Shown: one piece after another, positions 7,887 through 16,599 of the stretch
Position numbering within the stretch: the stretch's first letter is position 1
Layout: the number at the start of each line of letters is the position of its first letter
Assembly (NCBI RefSeq): GCF_000621665.1
Contig: NZ_JHXQ01000009.1
Span: forward strand, 1-64,000
DNA length: 64,000 nt
Direction: 5' to 3'
Source: Allorhizobium undicola ORS 992 = ATCC 700741
Lineage (GTDB): Bacteria; Pseudomonadota; Alphaproteobacteria; Rhizobiales; Rhizobiaceae
Program-made: the position numbers and the translations under genes
Notes under the pieces: model-generated
Told to the model about the DNA's origin: nothing
The model's input: only the letters and a program-made list of their open reading frames with translations
Databases searched by the model: none

Positions 7887-8870
7887 CTACCAGGATTTCC
7901 ATCCGATCAGAAATCCCCGCGCCACACGGTCTGCCTGTTTGCGGGCTTCTTCGACGGCGCTGAAGGGTGCGCGGCGTGGCAGGTTGGCGGCCACCAGCGT
8001 GCAATCGGGCAAGGTAACAGTGGTGGAACGCAGGATCAGCGTGAAAAGAAGCGGACCGGTAGACCACCATGCCGGGGCATCCGGCAGTCGCGCCATGGCC
8101 TGCGGCATGGCCTCCAGCAGGCGGGTGAAGACGAGATGGCCGGGCGGGCTGGCAATGAAGGAATTGGTGAGCAGAAGCGGGCCGAAACCTGTCAGCCGGG
8201 GCGTGTCCTCCGGCAGGGCCGAGAGGCCGATCAGCGGGTGGCAGTCGGCAAGACTTGCCCCGTCGCGGGCCGGATACCAGTCGCAATCGAGATAAACACC
8301 GCCTTGTTGCGACAGAATGAGATAGCGCGCCACGTCCACCGCGCCCGGATAATCGCCCCGTGCCAGCATGGCCTGAAAGCTCGGATGGCGGTCGAAGCCT
8401 TGCCGGGCGAGGTCAGCTTCACGCCACAGGCGCCATTCGAAGCCATGGCTCTTGCAATGGGCCTGCCATGCCGCGGTGGCGGGAGGCAGGGGCAGATCGC
8501 CGAGCCAGATCTGATGGACAACCCTTGGAACGGGCTGCCGGTTGATGTCCGTCATGGCATTGCGGCTGCCTTCGTGGAAGGTGGCCAGATCGGCCAGAAC
8601 GGCTGGATGCGGCACAAGCAGATATTGCAGGGCGGCGATCTCGCGCATGTCCCGCCGCAGCTTGGCCAGTTTCAGCCGGGTGGAGTGCAGCTTGCGCGGC
8701 TCGCCAAGGGCCGTCAGCGGCCCTGGTTCGCCTTTTTCCAAAAGCTCGCGATCGGCCGCCAGCCTTTCCAGTAAGGCAAGTGCATCGCCATGCTGACCAG
8801 CCTGTGCAAGCCCAACCGCCTGCTCCAGAATGGCGCGGAGTTTTTCGCGCGGTTTTTGCATATCGTTCAT
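7887..8870 (-). CDS. DXD-type glycosyltransferase (GT32/OCH1-like, capsule type)
   Basis: 327 aa. Residues 1-105 are helical and charged with no known domain. The catalytic part starts at PRVVHQIWLG (115-124). It contains DVARYLILSQQGG followed by YLDCD, in which D195-x-D197 is the metal and nucleotide-sugar binding DXD motif. This arrangement is typical of the Gly_transf_sug family, which includes OCH1-like and capsular enzymes. The gene runs toward the deacetylase-like gene and has its own promoter region to the right, where tandem palindromic repeats lie (8929-9034). Linkage and donor are unknown. Confidence 0.85.
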   Translation of the reverse strand: MNDMQKPREKLRAILEQAVGLAQAGQHGDALALLERLAADRELLEKGEPGPLTALGEPRKLHSTRLKLAKLRRDMREIAALQYLLVPHPAVLADLATFHEGSRNAMTDINRQPVPRVVHQIWLGDLPLPPATAAWQAHCKSHGFEWRLWREADLARQGFDRHPSFQAMLARGDYPGAVDVARYLILSQQGGVYLDCDWYPARDGASLADCHPLIGLSALPEDTPRLTGFGPLLLTNSFIASPPGHLVFTRLLEAMPQAMARLPDAPAWWSTGPLLFTLILRSTTVTLPDCTLVAANLPRRAPFSAVEEARKQADRVARGFLIGWKSW

Positions 8871-8928
8871 GAAGCTGGCCTAATGATTTGCAGCGGCTCG
8901 AGGCGTTTTGCGCATTGAGAGCGTTAGA

Positions 8929-8972
8929 GCATTTTCAGGAAAAGTGGAAACCGGTTTTCCGTTTGAAAATGC
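8929..8972. repeat. Palindromic element family B, copy 1 (tandem)
   Basis: A 44-bp imperfect palindrome with ends GCATTTTC and GAAAATGC and a core GGAAAAGTGGAAACCGGTTTTCC. It is repeated exactly at 8991-9034, 18 nt further on. The two copies occupy part of the 324-base gap between the DXD glycosyltransferase and the importer gene. The rest of the gap (9035-9194) shows no gene. Copies of the same family in this window are at 19084, 19186, 28939 and 37279. Confidence 0.85.
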
Positions 8973-8990
8973 GTTAAAGGGAAAGACCGA

Positions 8991-9034
8991 GCATTTTCAG
9001 GAAAAGTGGAAACCGGTTTTCCGTTTGAAAATGC
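8991..9034. repeat. Palindromic element family B, copy 2 (tandem)
   Basis: Identical over 44 bp to 8929-8972, in the same orientation. The two copies are separated by 18 nt. Direct duplication of an element that is otherwise single-copy per gap in this window points to a recent event. It could act as a bidirectional hairpin in RNA. Confidence 0.85.
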
Positions 9035-9194
9035 GTTGAAAGAAAAAGTGGTTTGGCAAGACGGCCTGAAGATTGACGCGAAGGGTCATTGTTTCAGTCA
9101 TGGACAGTCCGTAAAGGGTCATATAGCCTGCTTGATAAAATATGGAAAAAGCCTTCAGGCCTCAGGCCGGGGGCAGGGGGCTGAACAGTAACAT

Positions 9195-11081
9195 ATGGTG
9201 GAAAGCTCAGATCTGCTGTCCGTTGATCGTCTTGCCGTGCGCTTTCCCTTGATCGGGGGCAGTCTGGAGGCGGTCCGTTCTTTCAGCATGAGGGTGCGGC
9301 CCGGCAGGGTCACGGCGCTGGTGGGGGAATCGGGATCGGGAAAATCCGTGATCGGCCGCTCGATCATGGGCATAGAGACCCCGATGGCCGAGCTTGGCGG
9401 GCGTGTCCTGTTTTGCGATCCTGACGGTGAGGGCCCGGTCGATCTTCTCGGCTTGAAGCGCGATGGCCGGCAGTTCCGCGCCATTCGCGGCAATCGCATC
9501 GGCATGATCTTCCAGGAGCCGATGACCTCGTTTTCGCCGGTTCACACCATCGGCAACCAGATTGAGGAAGTGTTGAAGGTCCACCGCGTGATGACGCCCG
9601 CCGAGCGGCGTGCGGCGGTGGAGGACATGCTTGGCCTTGTCGGCTTCGAAAAGCCGGGCCGCGTCTTCGACATGTATCCATTTGAACTCTCGGGCGGAAT
9701 GCGCCAGCGCGCCATGATCGCCATGGCGTTGATCTGCCGTCCCGCACTTCTGATTGCCGACGAGCCGACGACAGCCCTGGACGTGACCATCCAGGCGCAG
9801 ATTCTGAAACTCCTGAAGGAGTTGCAGGAAAAGCTGAACATGGCTGTCCTGCTCATTACCCACGATCTTGGCGTGGTTGCCTCCATGGCCGATGAGGTTG
9901 TGGTGATCTATCGCGGCGAGGTGATGGAATCGGGGCCGGTGGAGGCGATTTTCCGCAATCCGCAGCACGCCTACACAAAAGGTCTGATGGCAGCCGTGCC
10001 GCATTTCGAGATGCAGCCGGAAGAGAGGCTGAAGCCGCTTCGCGAGATCCGCACGGATGCCCGCAACCTGCTTGCCTGCGAAAGCCGCGCTGTTTCGCAA
10101 AGCGAGGTGCTGTTAACGGTGCGCAACGTTACAAAGAGCTTTGTGCCGAAAGGCGCAAGCGGGCTGTTTTCCGCGCCCGGCGAGCGGGTGCTGGCGGTCA
10201 ATGACGTTTCCTTCGACATCAGGCGTGGCGAGACGCTGGGTTTGGTGGGGGAGAGCGGCTGCGGCAAGACGACGCTTTCGAAGATATTGATGCGTGGCCT
10301 TGGCGCCGATTCCGGCGAAATCACCTTTCATGGTGGTGATGGCGACATCGATGTGCTCCATGCAAAAGCCACGGCGTTGAAGACGCTGCGCAAGCGTATC
10401 CAGATGGTGTTTCAGGATCCTGTGTCTTCGCTTTCGCCGCGCATGACGGTGCGCGGCATTGTCGGCGAGCCGTTGGAAATCCATCACCGCGCCAAGGGAC
10501 CGGAAAGGCTGGAGGCGGTGCGCCGGTTGATTGCCGCCATCGGTCTGCCAGAAACGGCGCTGGGGCGTTACCCGCACAGTTTTTCCGGCGGCCAGCGCCA
10601 GCGTATCGGCATTGCGCGTGCGCTGGCGCTCAGGCCCGACCTTGTTATTTGCGACGAGCCGGTCTCGGCGCTCGATGTTTCGGTGCAGGCGCAGATCCTC
10701 AACCTGATGAAGGATCTGAAAAGCGAACTTGGCCTGACCTACCTCTTCATTTCCCACAATCTCGCGGTGGTCAATTACATGGCAGACCGCGTGGCGGTGA
10801 TGTATGCCGGGCGCATCGTGGAGATTGCGCCTTGCGAGGTCATCATGCGCCGTCCGGTGCATCCCTATACAAAAAAGCTTCTGGCGGCCGTGCCGATGGC
10901 CGACCTTGAGCATCCCCTCGACTTTTCGCTGATTGGCGAACCTTCTGCCGCAGCCCGCAAGAAATGGGCAAGGCAATTCCATGATGAGGGCGATCCGGCC
11001 AATCTTGCCCATGCCGATCTCGGCGGCGGCCATCTGGTGCTGGCCCGCCGCAATGTCGATGCAGGGGAGCTGATGCCGTGA
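9195..11081 (+). CDS. Oligopeptide-type ABC importer, double ATP-binding protein
   Basis: 628 aa, two fused nucleotide-binding domains. Domain 1: Walker A GESGSGKS (44-51), signature LSGGMRQR (from 165), Walker B LLIADEPTTALD (about 185-196). Domain 2: Walker A GESGCGKT (about 350), signature FSGGQRQR (about 462), Walker B LVICDEPVSALD. The FQEP/FQDP Q-loops and YTKGL / YTKKLLAAVP ends are typical of Dpp/Opp/Yej-type importers, where the two ATPases are usually DppD and DppF; here they are one chain like YejF. It is first of four genes that overlap by 4, 1 and 4 bp. Cytoplasmic face of the inner membrane. Substrate unknown; lying inside a glycan cluster, an oligosaccharide or glycopeptide is possible. 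Confidence 0.92.
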   Translation: MVESSDLLSVDRLAVRFPLIGGSLEAVRSFSMRVRPGRVTALVGESGSGKSVIGRSIMGIETPMAELGGRVLFCDPDGEGPVDLLGLKRDGRQFRAIRGNRIGMIFQEPMTSFSPVHTIGNQIEEVLKVHRVMTPAERRAAVEDMLGLVGFEKPGRVFDMYPFELSGGMRQRAMIAMALICRPALLIADEPTTALDVTIQAQILKLLKELQEKLNMAVLLITHDLGVVASMADEVVVIYRGEVMESGPVEAIFRNPQHAYTKGLMAAVPHFEMQPEERLKPLREIRTDARNLLACESRAVSQSEVLLTVRNVTKSFVPKGASGLFSAPGERVLAVNDVSFDIRRGETLGLVGESGCGKTTLSKILMRGLGADSGEITFHGGDGDIDVLHAKATALKTLRKRIQMVFQDPVSSLSPRMTVRGIVGEPLEIHHRAKGPERLEAVRRLIAAIGLPETALGRYPHSFSGGQRQRIGIARALALRPDLVICDEPVSALDVSVQAQILNLMKDLKSELGLTYLFISHNLAVVNYMADRVAVMYAGRIVEIAPCEVIMRRPVHPYTKKLLAAVPMADLEHPLDFSLIGEPSAAARKKWARQFHDEGDPANLAHADLGGGHLVLARRNVDAGELMP

Positions 11082-12994
11082 TCACCCGCCGCCAGAGCCT
11101 TGCCCTTTTGGGGGCCGCAGCCCTTCACCCGAAATTGGCATTGTCCGCGCCCGAGACGGCGTTGCGCGAGCCGGAGATTCTGCGCGATGCGGTGGCGGCC
11201 GGAAAGCTTCCGCCGATGACCGAGCGTCTGCCGCGTCTGCCGCGTGTTGTCACGCTGTCCGATCCCGACCGGCAACCCGGCAAATATGGCGGCACGCTCC
11301 GGCGCCTGATCGGCGGGCCACGTGATATTCGCTACATGCCCATCGACAGCTATTGCAGGCTCGTCGGCTATGACCGGCAATTCCGTTTCGTGCCCGATAT
11401 TCTGGCTGCTTTCGAAGTGGAAGAGGAGCGTGTCTTTACCTTCCACCTGCGCCCCGGACACCGCTGGTCGGATGGCAGTCCCTTCACGACGGAGGATTTC
11501 CGTTATGTCTGGGAGGATATGTTCCACGAAAAGAAACTGCACAAGGGTGGCACCCCGACGGTGCTGAAGGTGCGTGACAAGGAGCCGCGTTTCGAACTCA
11601 TCGACGACGTGACCCTGCGTTATAGCTGGGACGATCCCAATCCGGATTTTCTGGCGGAACTGGCCTCTCCGGTAGCAACCCGGTTGATGATGCCCTCCGC
11701 CTATCTCAAGCAGTTTCACCGGAAGTACCAGAGCAAGGAAAAGCTGGAGGAACTGGCGCTTGCCAATGGCGTGGAGGACTGGGTGGCGCTGCACCAGAAG
11801 ATGTCGCGTGCCGTGCGGCCGGAAAATCCCGATCTGCCGACGCTTGATCCCTGGATGCCCCGCACGGCCCCGCCCGCGCAGCAATTCGTCTTCGACCGCA
11901 ACCCCTATTTCCACCGTATCGATGAAAACGGCCTGCAATTGCCTTATCTGGACCGGGTCGTCATGAATGTGGGCTCGGGCGATCTCGTTTCCGCCAAGAC
12001 GGGCACGGGCGAAAGCGACCTGCAAATCACCAATATCGATTTCGGCGATTATACCTTCCTGAAAAGCGCCGAAAAGCGTTATCCGATCAAGGTGGAGTTG
12101 TGGAAGCGCACGCAAGGCTCCCGCGTGGCGCTCATTCCTAATCTGAATTGCAAGGATCTTATCTGGCGGCAGGTGCTGTGGGATGCGCGGGTGCGCCGGG
12201 CGCTGTCGATTGCCGTCAATCGCGACGAGATCAACAAGGCGGTGTTTTTCGGCCTTGGGCAGCCCAGCGCCAACACGGTGCTGCCGGAAAGTCCGTTGTT
12301 TCGCGAGGAGTATCGCAAGGCCTGGACGAATTTCGATCCTGACGAGGCCAATCGCCTGCTGGACGAGGCGGGGCTCACGCGCGATGGCCGCCACGGGCTT
12401 CGCTACCTCAGTGACGGCAGGCCCTGCCATCTGATTATCGAGACCACCAGCGAGGCGGGTTTCGAAGCCGATGTGCTGGAGCTGATTACCGATCACTGGC
12501 GTCGCATCGGTTTTCGGGTGTTTGTGCATGTCTCGCATCGCGAACTCTTCCGCCGCCGCATCGTCAATGGCGAAACGGTCATGGCCGTGTGGTGGGGTCT
12601 GGATAATGGCGTGCCGACCGCCGACATGTCGCCGCGCGAACTGGCGCCCACGGCGGACGATCAGCTTCACTGGCCGCTCTGGGGCCTGCATTTTCTCTCA
12701 GGGGGCGGCGATGGGCGCCCGCCGGAACTGCCGGAGGCGCAGAAGCTGCTGGAGCTTTATCATGGCTGGCGGCGTGCGGCGGCGGGTCAGGAGCGCGAGG
12801 CCATCTGGCATGAAATGCTGGCGCTTTTCACCGATCAGGTCTTCACCATCGGTCTGATAAACGGCACGGTGCAGCCGGTGGTGCGCGCCAGCAGATTGCG
12901 CAACCTGCCGCAGCACGGCCTGTTCGGTTTCGATCCCACCTCCTATCTCGGCGTCTATATGCCGGATACCTTCTGGTATGAGGGAGACGCCTGA
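11078..12994 (+). CDS. ABC importer periplasmic substrate-binding protein (SBP family 5)
   Basis: 638 aa. The N-terminus ITRRQSLALLG followed by a hydrophobic stretch looks like a twin-arginine signal. The body shows family 5 features: PDILAAFEVEEERVFTFHLRPGHRWSDG split across 105-135, then ALSIAVNRDEI. At 638 residues it is longer than DppA/OppA (about 535-545) and nearer to the YejA-like large binding proteins. It overlaps the ATPase gene by 4 bp (ATGA-type junction) and shares 1 bp with the permease gene behind it. It captures the substrate in the periplasm for the two permeases that follow. Confidence 0.9.
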   Translation: MITRRQSLALLGAAALHPKLALSAPETALREPEILRDAVAAGKLPPMTERLPRLPRVVTLSDPDRQPGKYGGTLRRLIGGPRDIRYMPIDSYCRLVGYDRQFRFVPDILAAFEVEEERVFTFHLRPGHRWSDGSPFTTEDFRYVWEDMFHEKKLHKGGTPTVLKVRDKEPRFELIDDVTLRYSWDDPNPDFLAELASPVATRLMMPSAYLKQFHRKYQSKEKLEELALANGVEDWVALHQKMSRAVRPENPDLPTLDPWMPRTAPPAQQFVFDRNPYFHRIDENGLQLPYLDRVVMNVGSGDLVSAKTGTGESDLQITNIDFGDYTFLKSAEKRYPIKVELWKRTQGSRVALIPNLNCKDLIWRQVLWDARVRRALSIAVNRDEINKAVFFGLGQPSANTVLPESPLFREEYRKAWTNFDPDEANRLLDEAGLTRDGRHGLRYLSDGRPCHLIIETTSEAGFEADVLELITDHWRRIGFRVFVHVSHRELFRRRIVNGETVMAVWWGLDNGVPTADMSPRELAPTADDQLHWPLWGLHFLSGGGDGRPPELPEAQKLLELYHGWRRAAAGQEREAIWHEMLALFTDQVFTIGLINGTVQPVVRASRLRNLPQHGLFGFDPTSYLGVYMPDTFWYEGDA

Positions 12995-13992
12995 TGCTGC
13001 GATATATCCTCTGGCGCATCGCGGTGATGATCCCGACCCTGATCATGATCTCCATGCTGATCTTCACCATCATCGAATTGCCCCCCGGCGATTATTTCGA
13101 AAGCTATGTGGAGGAAATGCGGGCCATCGGCGAAAAGGCCGATATGCAGGAAATCGAGGAATTGCGCGCCCGCTATGGCTTCGACAAGCCCGCGCCAGTC
13201 CGCTATTTCAACTGGATCACCGGCTTTGCGCAGGGCGATTTCGGCTATTCCTTCGAATACCGGATGCCGGTGGCCTCTGTGGTGGGAGACAGGGTGTGGC
13301 TGACCATTGTGGTTTCCACCGTGACAATCGCGCTCACCTGGCTGATTGCCTTTCCCATCGGCATCTATTCCGCCACCCATCAATATAGCTGGGGCGATTA
13401 CGGCCTGACCTTGCTCGGGCTGATCGGCATTGCAGTGCCGAATTTCATTCTGGCGCTGGTGATGATGTATTTCGCCAATATCTGGTTCGGCATTTCCATC
13501 GGCCATTTGATGGACCCGGAATATCTGATGAAGCCGATGAGCTGGGCCAAGGCCCAGTCCATTCTCGAACATATCTGGATTCCGGTCATCATCATCGGCA
13601 CGGCGGGAACGGCGGGCATGGTGCGGCGGGTGCGCGCCAACCTTCTGGACGAGCTGAACAAGCAATATGTCATGACCGCGCGCGCCAAGGGCCTGCATCC
13701 CTTCAAGGTGCTGATGAAATATCCGCTGCGGCTGTCGTTGAACTTCTTCATTTCCGACATCGGTTCAATACTTCCTGCCATCATTTCCGGGGCGGAAATC
13801 ACCGCCGTCGTGCTGTCGCTGGAAACCACCGGCCCCATGCTGATCCGCGCCTTGCAAAATCAGGACATGTATCTGGCAGGCTCCTTCCTGATGTTTCTGG
13901 CGGTGCTGACGGTGGTGGGTGTTCTGGTGTCGGACATTGCACTTGCGCTGCTCGATCCGCGCATCCGCTTGCAGGGAGGCAGGACCCGATGA
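12994..13992 (+). CDS. ABC importer permease, DppB/YejB type
   Basis: 332 aa. The first membrane helix is at 1-28 (RYILWRIAVMIPTLIMISML). The extended N-terminal periplasmic region is typical of DppB-type permeases. A binding-protein-dependent transport signature sits in ARAKGLHPFKVLMKYPLR (about 229-246), where it contacts the ATPase. Several further membrane segments follow, ending LALLDPRIRL. It starts on the last base of the binding-protein stop codon (TGATG) and overlaps the next permease by 4 bp. Confidence 0.92.
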   Translation: MLRYILWRIAVMIPTLIMISMLIFTIIELPPGDYFESYVEEMRAIGEKADMQEIEELRARYGFDKPAPVRYFNWITGFAQGDFGYSFEYRMPVASVVGDRVWLTIVVSTVTIALTWLIAFPIGIYSATHQYSWGDYGLTLLGLIGIAVPNFILALVMMYFANIWFGISIGHLMDPEYLMKPMSWAKAQSILEHIWIPVIIIGTAGTAGMVRRVRANLLDELNKQYVMTARAKGLHPFKVLMKYPLRLSLNFFISDIGSILPAIISGAEITAVVLSLETTGPMLIRALQNQDMYLAGSFLMFLAVLTVVGVLVSDIALALLDPRIRLQGGRTR

Positions 13993-15164
13993 CCGGCGCC
14001 CCGATCAAACAGACCGCCATGGAGCATTATGTTTCCTCCGCTCCTTTCGATCCGGACGCCGAAGAAAGCCGGGAGCTGACGCGGGGATCGCGGCTCGATC
14101 AGGCCTCGCAGCTCAAGCTGACCTGGTGGCGTTTCCGCCGTCACCGGATTGCCTATTACTCCGGCCTGCTTTTGCTGGCCGCCTATTTCATGATCGCCTT
14201 CGTGGAATTCATTGCGCCCTACAATGTGCATTCCCGGCATGTGGATTTCATCTATGCGCCGCCGCAGCAGGTGCATTTCTTCGACAAGGGCCGCTTCGTC
14301 GGGCCATTCGTCTATGGCCGCAGCATGGCGCTGGATATGGATACGCTTCAGCGAAACTATCGCGATGAGCCGGATCAGGTGCAGAAACTGCGGTTTTTCT
14401 GCGCGGGCGATCCCTATCTCTTCTGGGGGTTCATCGAAGGCAATCGCCATCTCGTCTGCCCGGCAGAGGGCGGGCAGCTTTTCCTGATGGGCACCGACCG
14501 GCTCGGCCGCGACGTTCTTTCCCGCATCATTTACGGGGCGCGGGTTTCGCTGACCATCGGCCTTCTCGGCGTCATGACCAGCTTCGTTCTCGGCGTCGTG
14601 ATTGGCGGGCTTGCCGGATATTGGGGCGGCTGGTTCGATCTTGTCGTGCAGCGCATCACCGAAGTCCTGCAATCCATTCCCAGCATTCCGTTGTGGCTGG
14701 CCATGGCAGCCATCATGCCGCCGGACTGGAGCCCTTTCTTGGTCTATCTGGGCATCACCTTCATTCTGGGACTTCTGGATTGGACGGGGCTTGCACGCGC
14801 CGTCCGCTCCAAACTTCTGGCGCTGCGCGAGGAGGATTACGTGATGGCCGCGCAAATGATGGGGGCCGGCACCCGGCGCATCATCGGGCGCCATCTCATT
14901 CCCGGCTTCATGTCGCACCTCATTGCCAGCGCCACGCTGACGGTGCCGGGCATGATTCTCGGAGAAACGACGCTGAGCTTCCTGGGGCTTGGCCTTCGCG
15001 CGCCCATCACCAGTTGGGGCGTGCTGTTGACGGAGGCCCGCTCCGTCAATGTCATAGCGCTTTATCCCTGGCTGCTCTGGCCGGTGGTTCCCGTGATCGT
15101 GATCATTCTTGCCTTTAATTTTCTGGGAGACGGGCTCAGGGATGCGGCCGATCCTTACAAGTAA
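13989..15164 (+). CDS. ABC importer permease, DppC/YejE type
   Basis: 391 aa. The long N-terminal part before the transport core (helix 50-72, then a periplasmic loop to about 165) matches YejE-like permeases, which are longer than DppC (about 300). The core has GTDRLGRDVLSRIIYGARVSL, typical of DppC proteins, a coupling segment with MMGAGTRRIIGRHLIPG, and GLGLRAPITSWG near the C-terminus, ending NFLGDGLRDAADP. Together with the preceding three genes it forms a complete importer of the Yej/Opp kind. Confidence 0.92.
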   Translation: MTGAPIKQTAMEHYVSSAPFDPDAEESRELTRGSRLDQASQLKLTWWRFRRHRIAYYSGLLLLAAYFMIAFVEFIAPYNVHSRHVDFIYAPPQQVHFFDKGRFVGPFVYGRSMALDMDTLQRNYRDEPDQVQKLRFFCAGDPYLFWGFIEGNRHLVCPAEGGQLFLMGTDRLGRDVLSRIIYGARVSLTIGLLGVMTSFVLGVVIGGLAGYWGGWFDLVVQRITEVLQSIPSIPLWLAMAAIMPPDWSPFLVYLGITFILGLLDWTGLARAVRSKLLALREEDYVMAAQMMGAGTRRIIGRHLIPGFMSHLIASATLTVPGMILGETTLSFLGLGLRAPITSWGVLLTEARSVNVIALYPWLLWPVVPVIVIILAFNFLGDGLRDAADPYK

Positions 15165-15391
15165 TGTCAGGGCATTTTAACTGAACCTGATGTATGGACA
15201 CAGACAAAACGCCGGTGGCAAAAGGACATGCGCCCTCTCCAGGGGCGCTGATAAAACGGAAGGAACCGAAAGGCCGCCGGTGCGTTTGCCGGTTCTGCCG
15301 TGCGGCTCCCGCCTTCCGAAAGCGACGCAACGAAGATCACCGGCCTTTGCGCAACAAGCGCGAAGGCTTCCGAATTTTAGGAAAGCGACCA

Positions 15392-16597
15392 ATGTCGAGA
15401 CGCCTGGCAAACGCTCGTATCCTCATGTACAGCCACGATACTTTCGGACTTGGCCATTTGCGCCGATGTCGCACCATTGCCCATGCGCTGGTGGAAGAAT
15501 ATCGCGGGCTTCAGGTTCTCATCATTTCCGGAGCCACGATTGCCGGAGCCTTCGATTATCGCGCGCGGGTTGATTTCGTAAAAATCCCCAGCGTCATCAA
15601 GCTGCGCAATGGCGATTACACCTCCATGGACGGGCATATCGACATCCAGGAAACGCTGCGGATGCGCCAGTCGATCATTCGCTCCACGGCGGAAACCTTT
15701 CAGCCGGACATGTTCATCATCGACAAGGAACCACTTGGCCTTCGCGGCGAGGTGGAAGAGACGCTTGCCTATCTGAAGACGCGCGGCGCCTCGCTGGTGC
15801 TGGGTCTGCGCGATGTCATGGATGCGCCCCACCTTCTCGATGCGGAATGGAAGCGCAAGGATGTCATGGGCCGCATTGGCCAGCTCTATGACGATATATG
15901 GGTTTACGGGCCGCCGGATTTCTACGATCCGCTGACGGGTCTGGATGTTCCCGCCTCGGTGCGCGGCAAGATGCAGTTCGTGGGTTTTCTGCAACGCAAA
16001 TGTTCTCCGGCGCGGCGGGCGCGCAATAGCCGCGAGGATTATCTGCTGGTGACAACGGGTGGCGGCGGTGACGGTGCCGATCTCGTGCGCAATGTCATTG
16101 CCGCCTATGATGCCGATCAGACGCTGACCCAGAAGGCGCTCGTCGTGCTTGGTCCCTATATGCCCGCCGAGCAACGGCGCGAGTTCATGCAGGCCGCGGC
16201 AGGGAACGAGCGCCTGCACCTGATCGAATTCGACAATCGCATGGAGGATCTCATCGCGGGCGCAAAGGCGGTGGTGGCCATGGGAGGCTACAACACTTAT
16301 TGCGAAATTCTTTCCTTCGACAAACCCGCCCTGATCGTACCACGCACCGCACCGCGTCAGGAGCAGTTGATCCGGGCCTTGCGGGCTACCGAACTGGGGC
16401 TGGTCGGCATGGCCGATGATGAAGAGGCGGCCGATCCGCAGCGCTTTGCCGCCGCCCTTCGCGAGGTGCTGAAACGGCCCCCGCCCTCGGTGACGGCTCC
16501 GGACTTGCATCTGGAAGGGCTAACCCATATTTCCCGTATCGTGGCAGAGCGCCTGAAGGCGCGGCAGGCTCAGCATCTGAGCCTTGTACGGGGTTAG
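15392..16597 (+). CDS. MurG-like (GT28-fold) glycosyltransferase family protein
   Basis: 401 aa from ATG 15392. The frame is open to an ATG at 15194, but AGGAAAG about 8 nt before 15392 and the conserved start of the first strand (ARILMYSHDTFGLGHLRR) favour the downstream start. GT-B fold: GLGHLRRCRTIAHAL is the N-terminal acceptor-side loop. GGYNTYCEILSFDKPALIVPR near residue 300 is the C-terminal nucleotide-sugar segment, similar to the MurG/GT28 pattern. It is the first of three glycosyltransferase genes in a row (2-nt gap, then 4-bp overlap). The other MurG-like member is at 17844. Sugar and acceptor are unknown. Confidence 0.8.
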   Translation: MSRRLANARILMYSHDTFGLGHLRRCRTIAHALVEEYRGLQVLIISGATIAGAFDYRARVDFVKIPSVIKLRNGDYTSMDGHIDIQETLRMRQSIIRSTAETFQPDMFIIDKEPLGLRGEVEETLAYLKTRGASLVLGLRDVMDAPHLLDAEWKRKDVMGRIGQLYDDIWVYGPPDFYDPLTGLDVPASVRGKMQFVGFLQRKCSPARRARNSREDYLLVTTGGGGDGADLVRNVIAAYDADQTLTQKALVVLGPYMPAEQRREFMQAAAGNERLHLIEFDNRMEDLIAGAKAVVAMGGYNTYCEILSFDKPALIVPRTAPRQEQLIRALRATELGLVGMADDEEAADPQRFAAALREVLKRPPPSVTAPDLHLEGLTHISRIVAERLKARQAQHLSLVRG

Positions 16598-16599
16598 GC

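Noticed and set aside
15194..15391. N-terminal 66-residue extension of the MurG-like protein
   Set aside because: It reads as basic, non-conserved sequence; the ATG at 15392 has AGGAAAG at proper spacing and begins directly before the conserved first strand.
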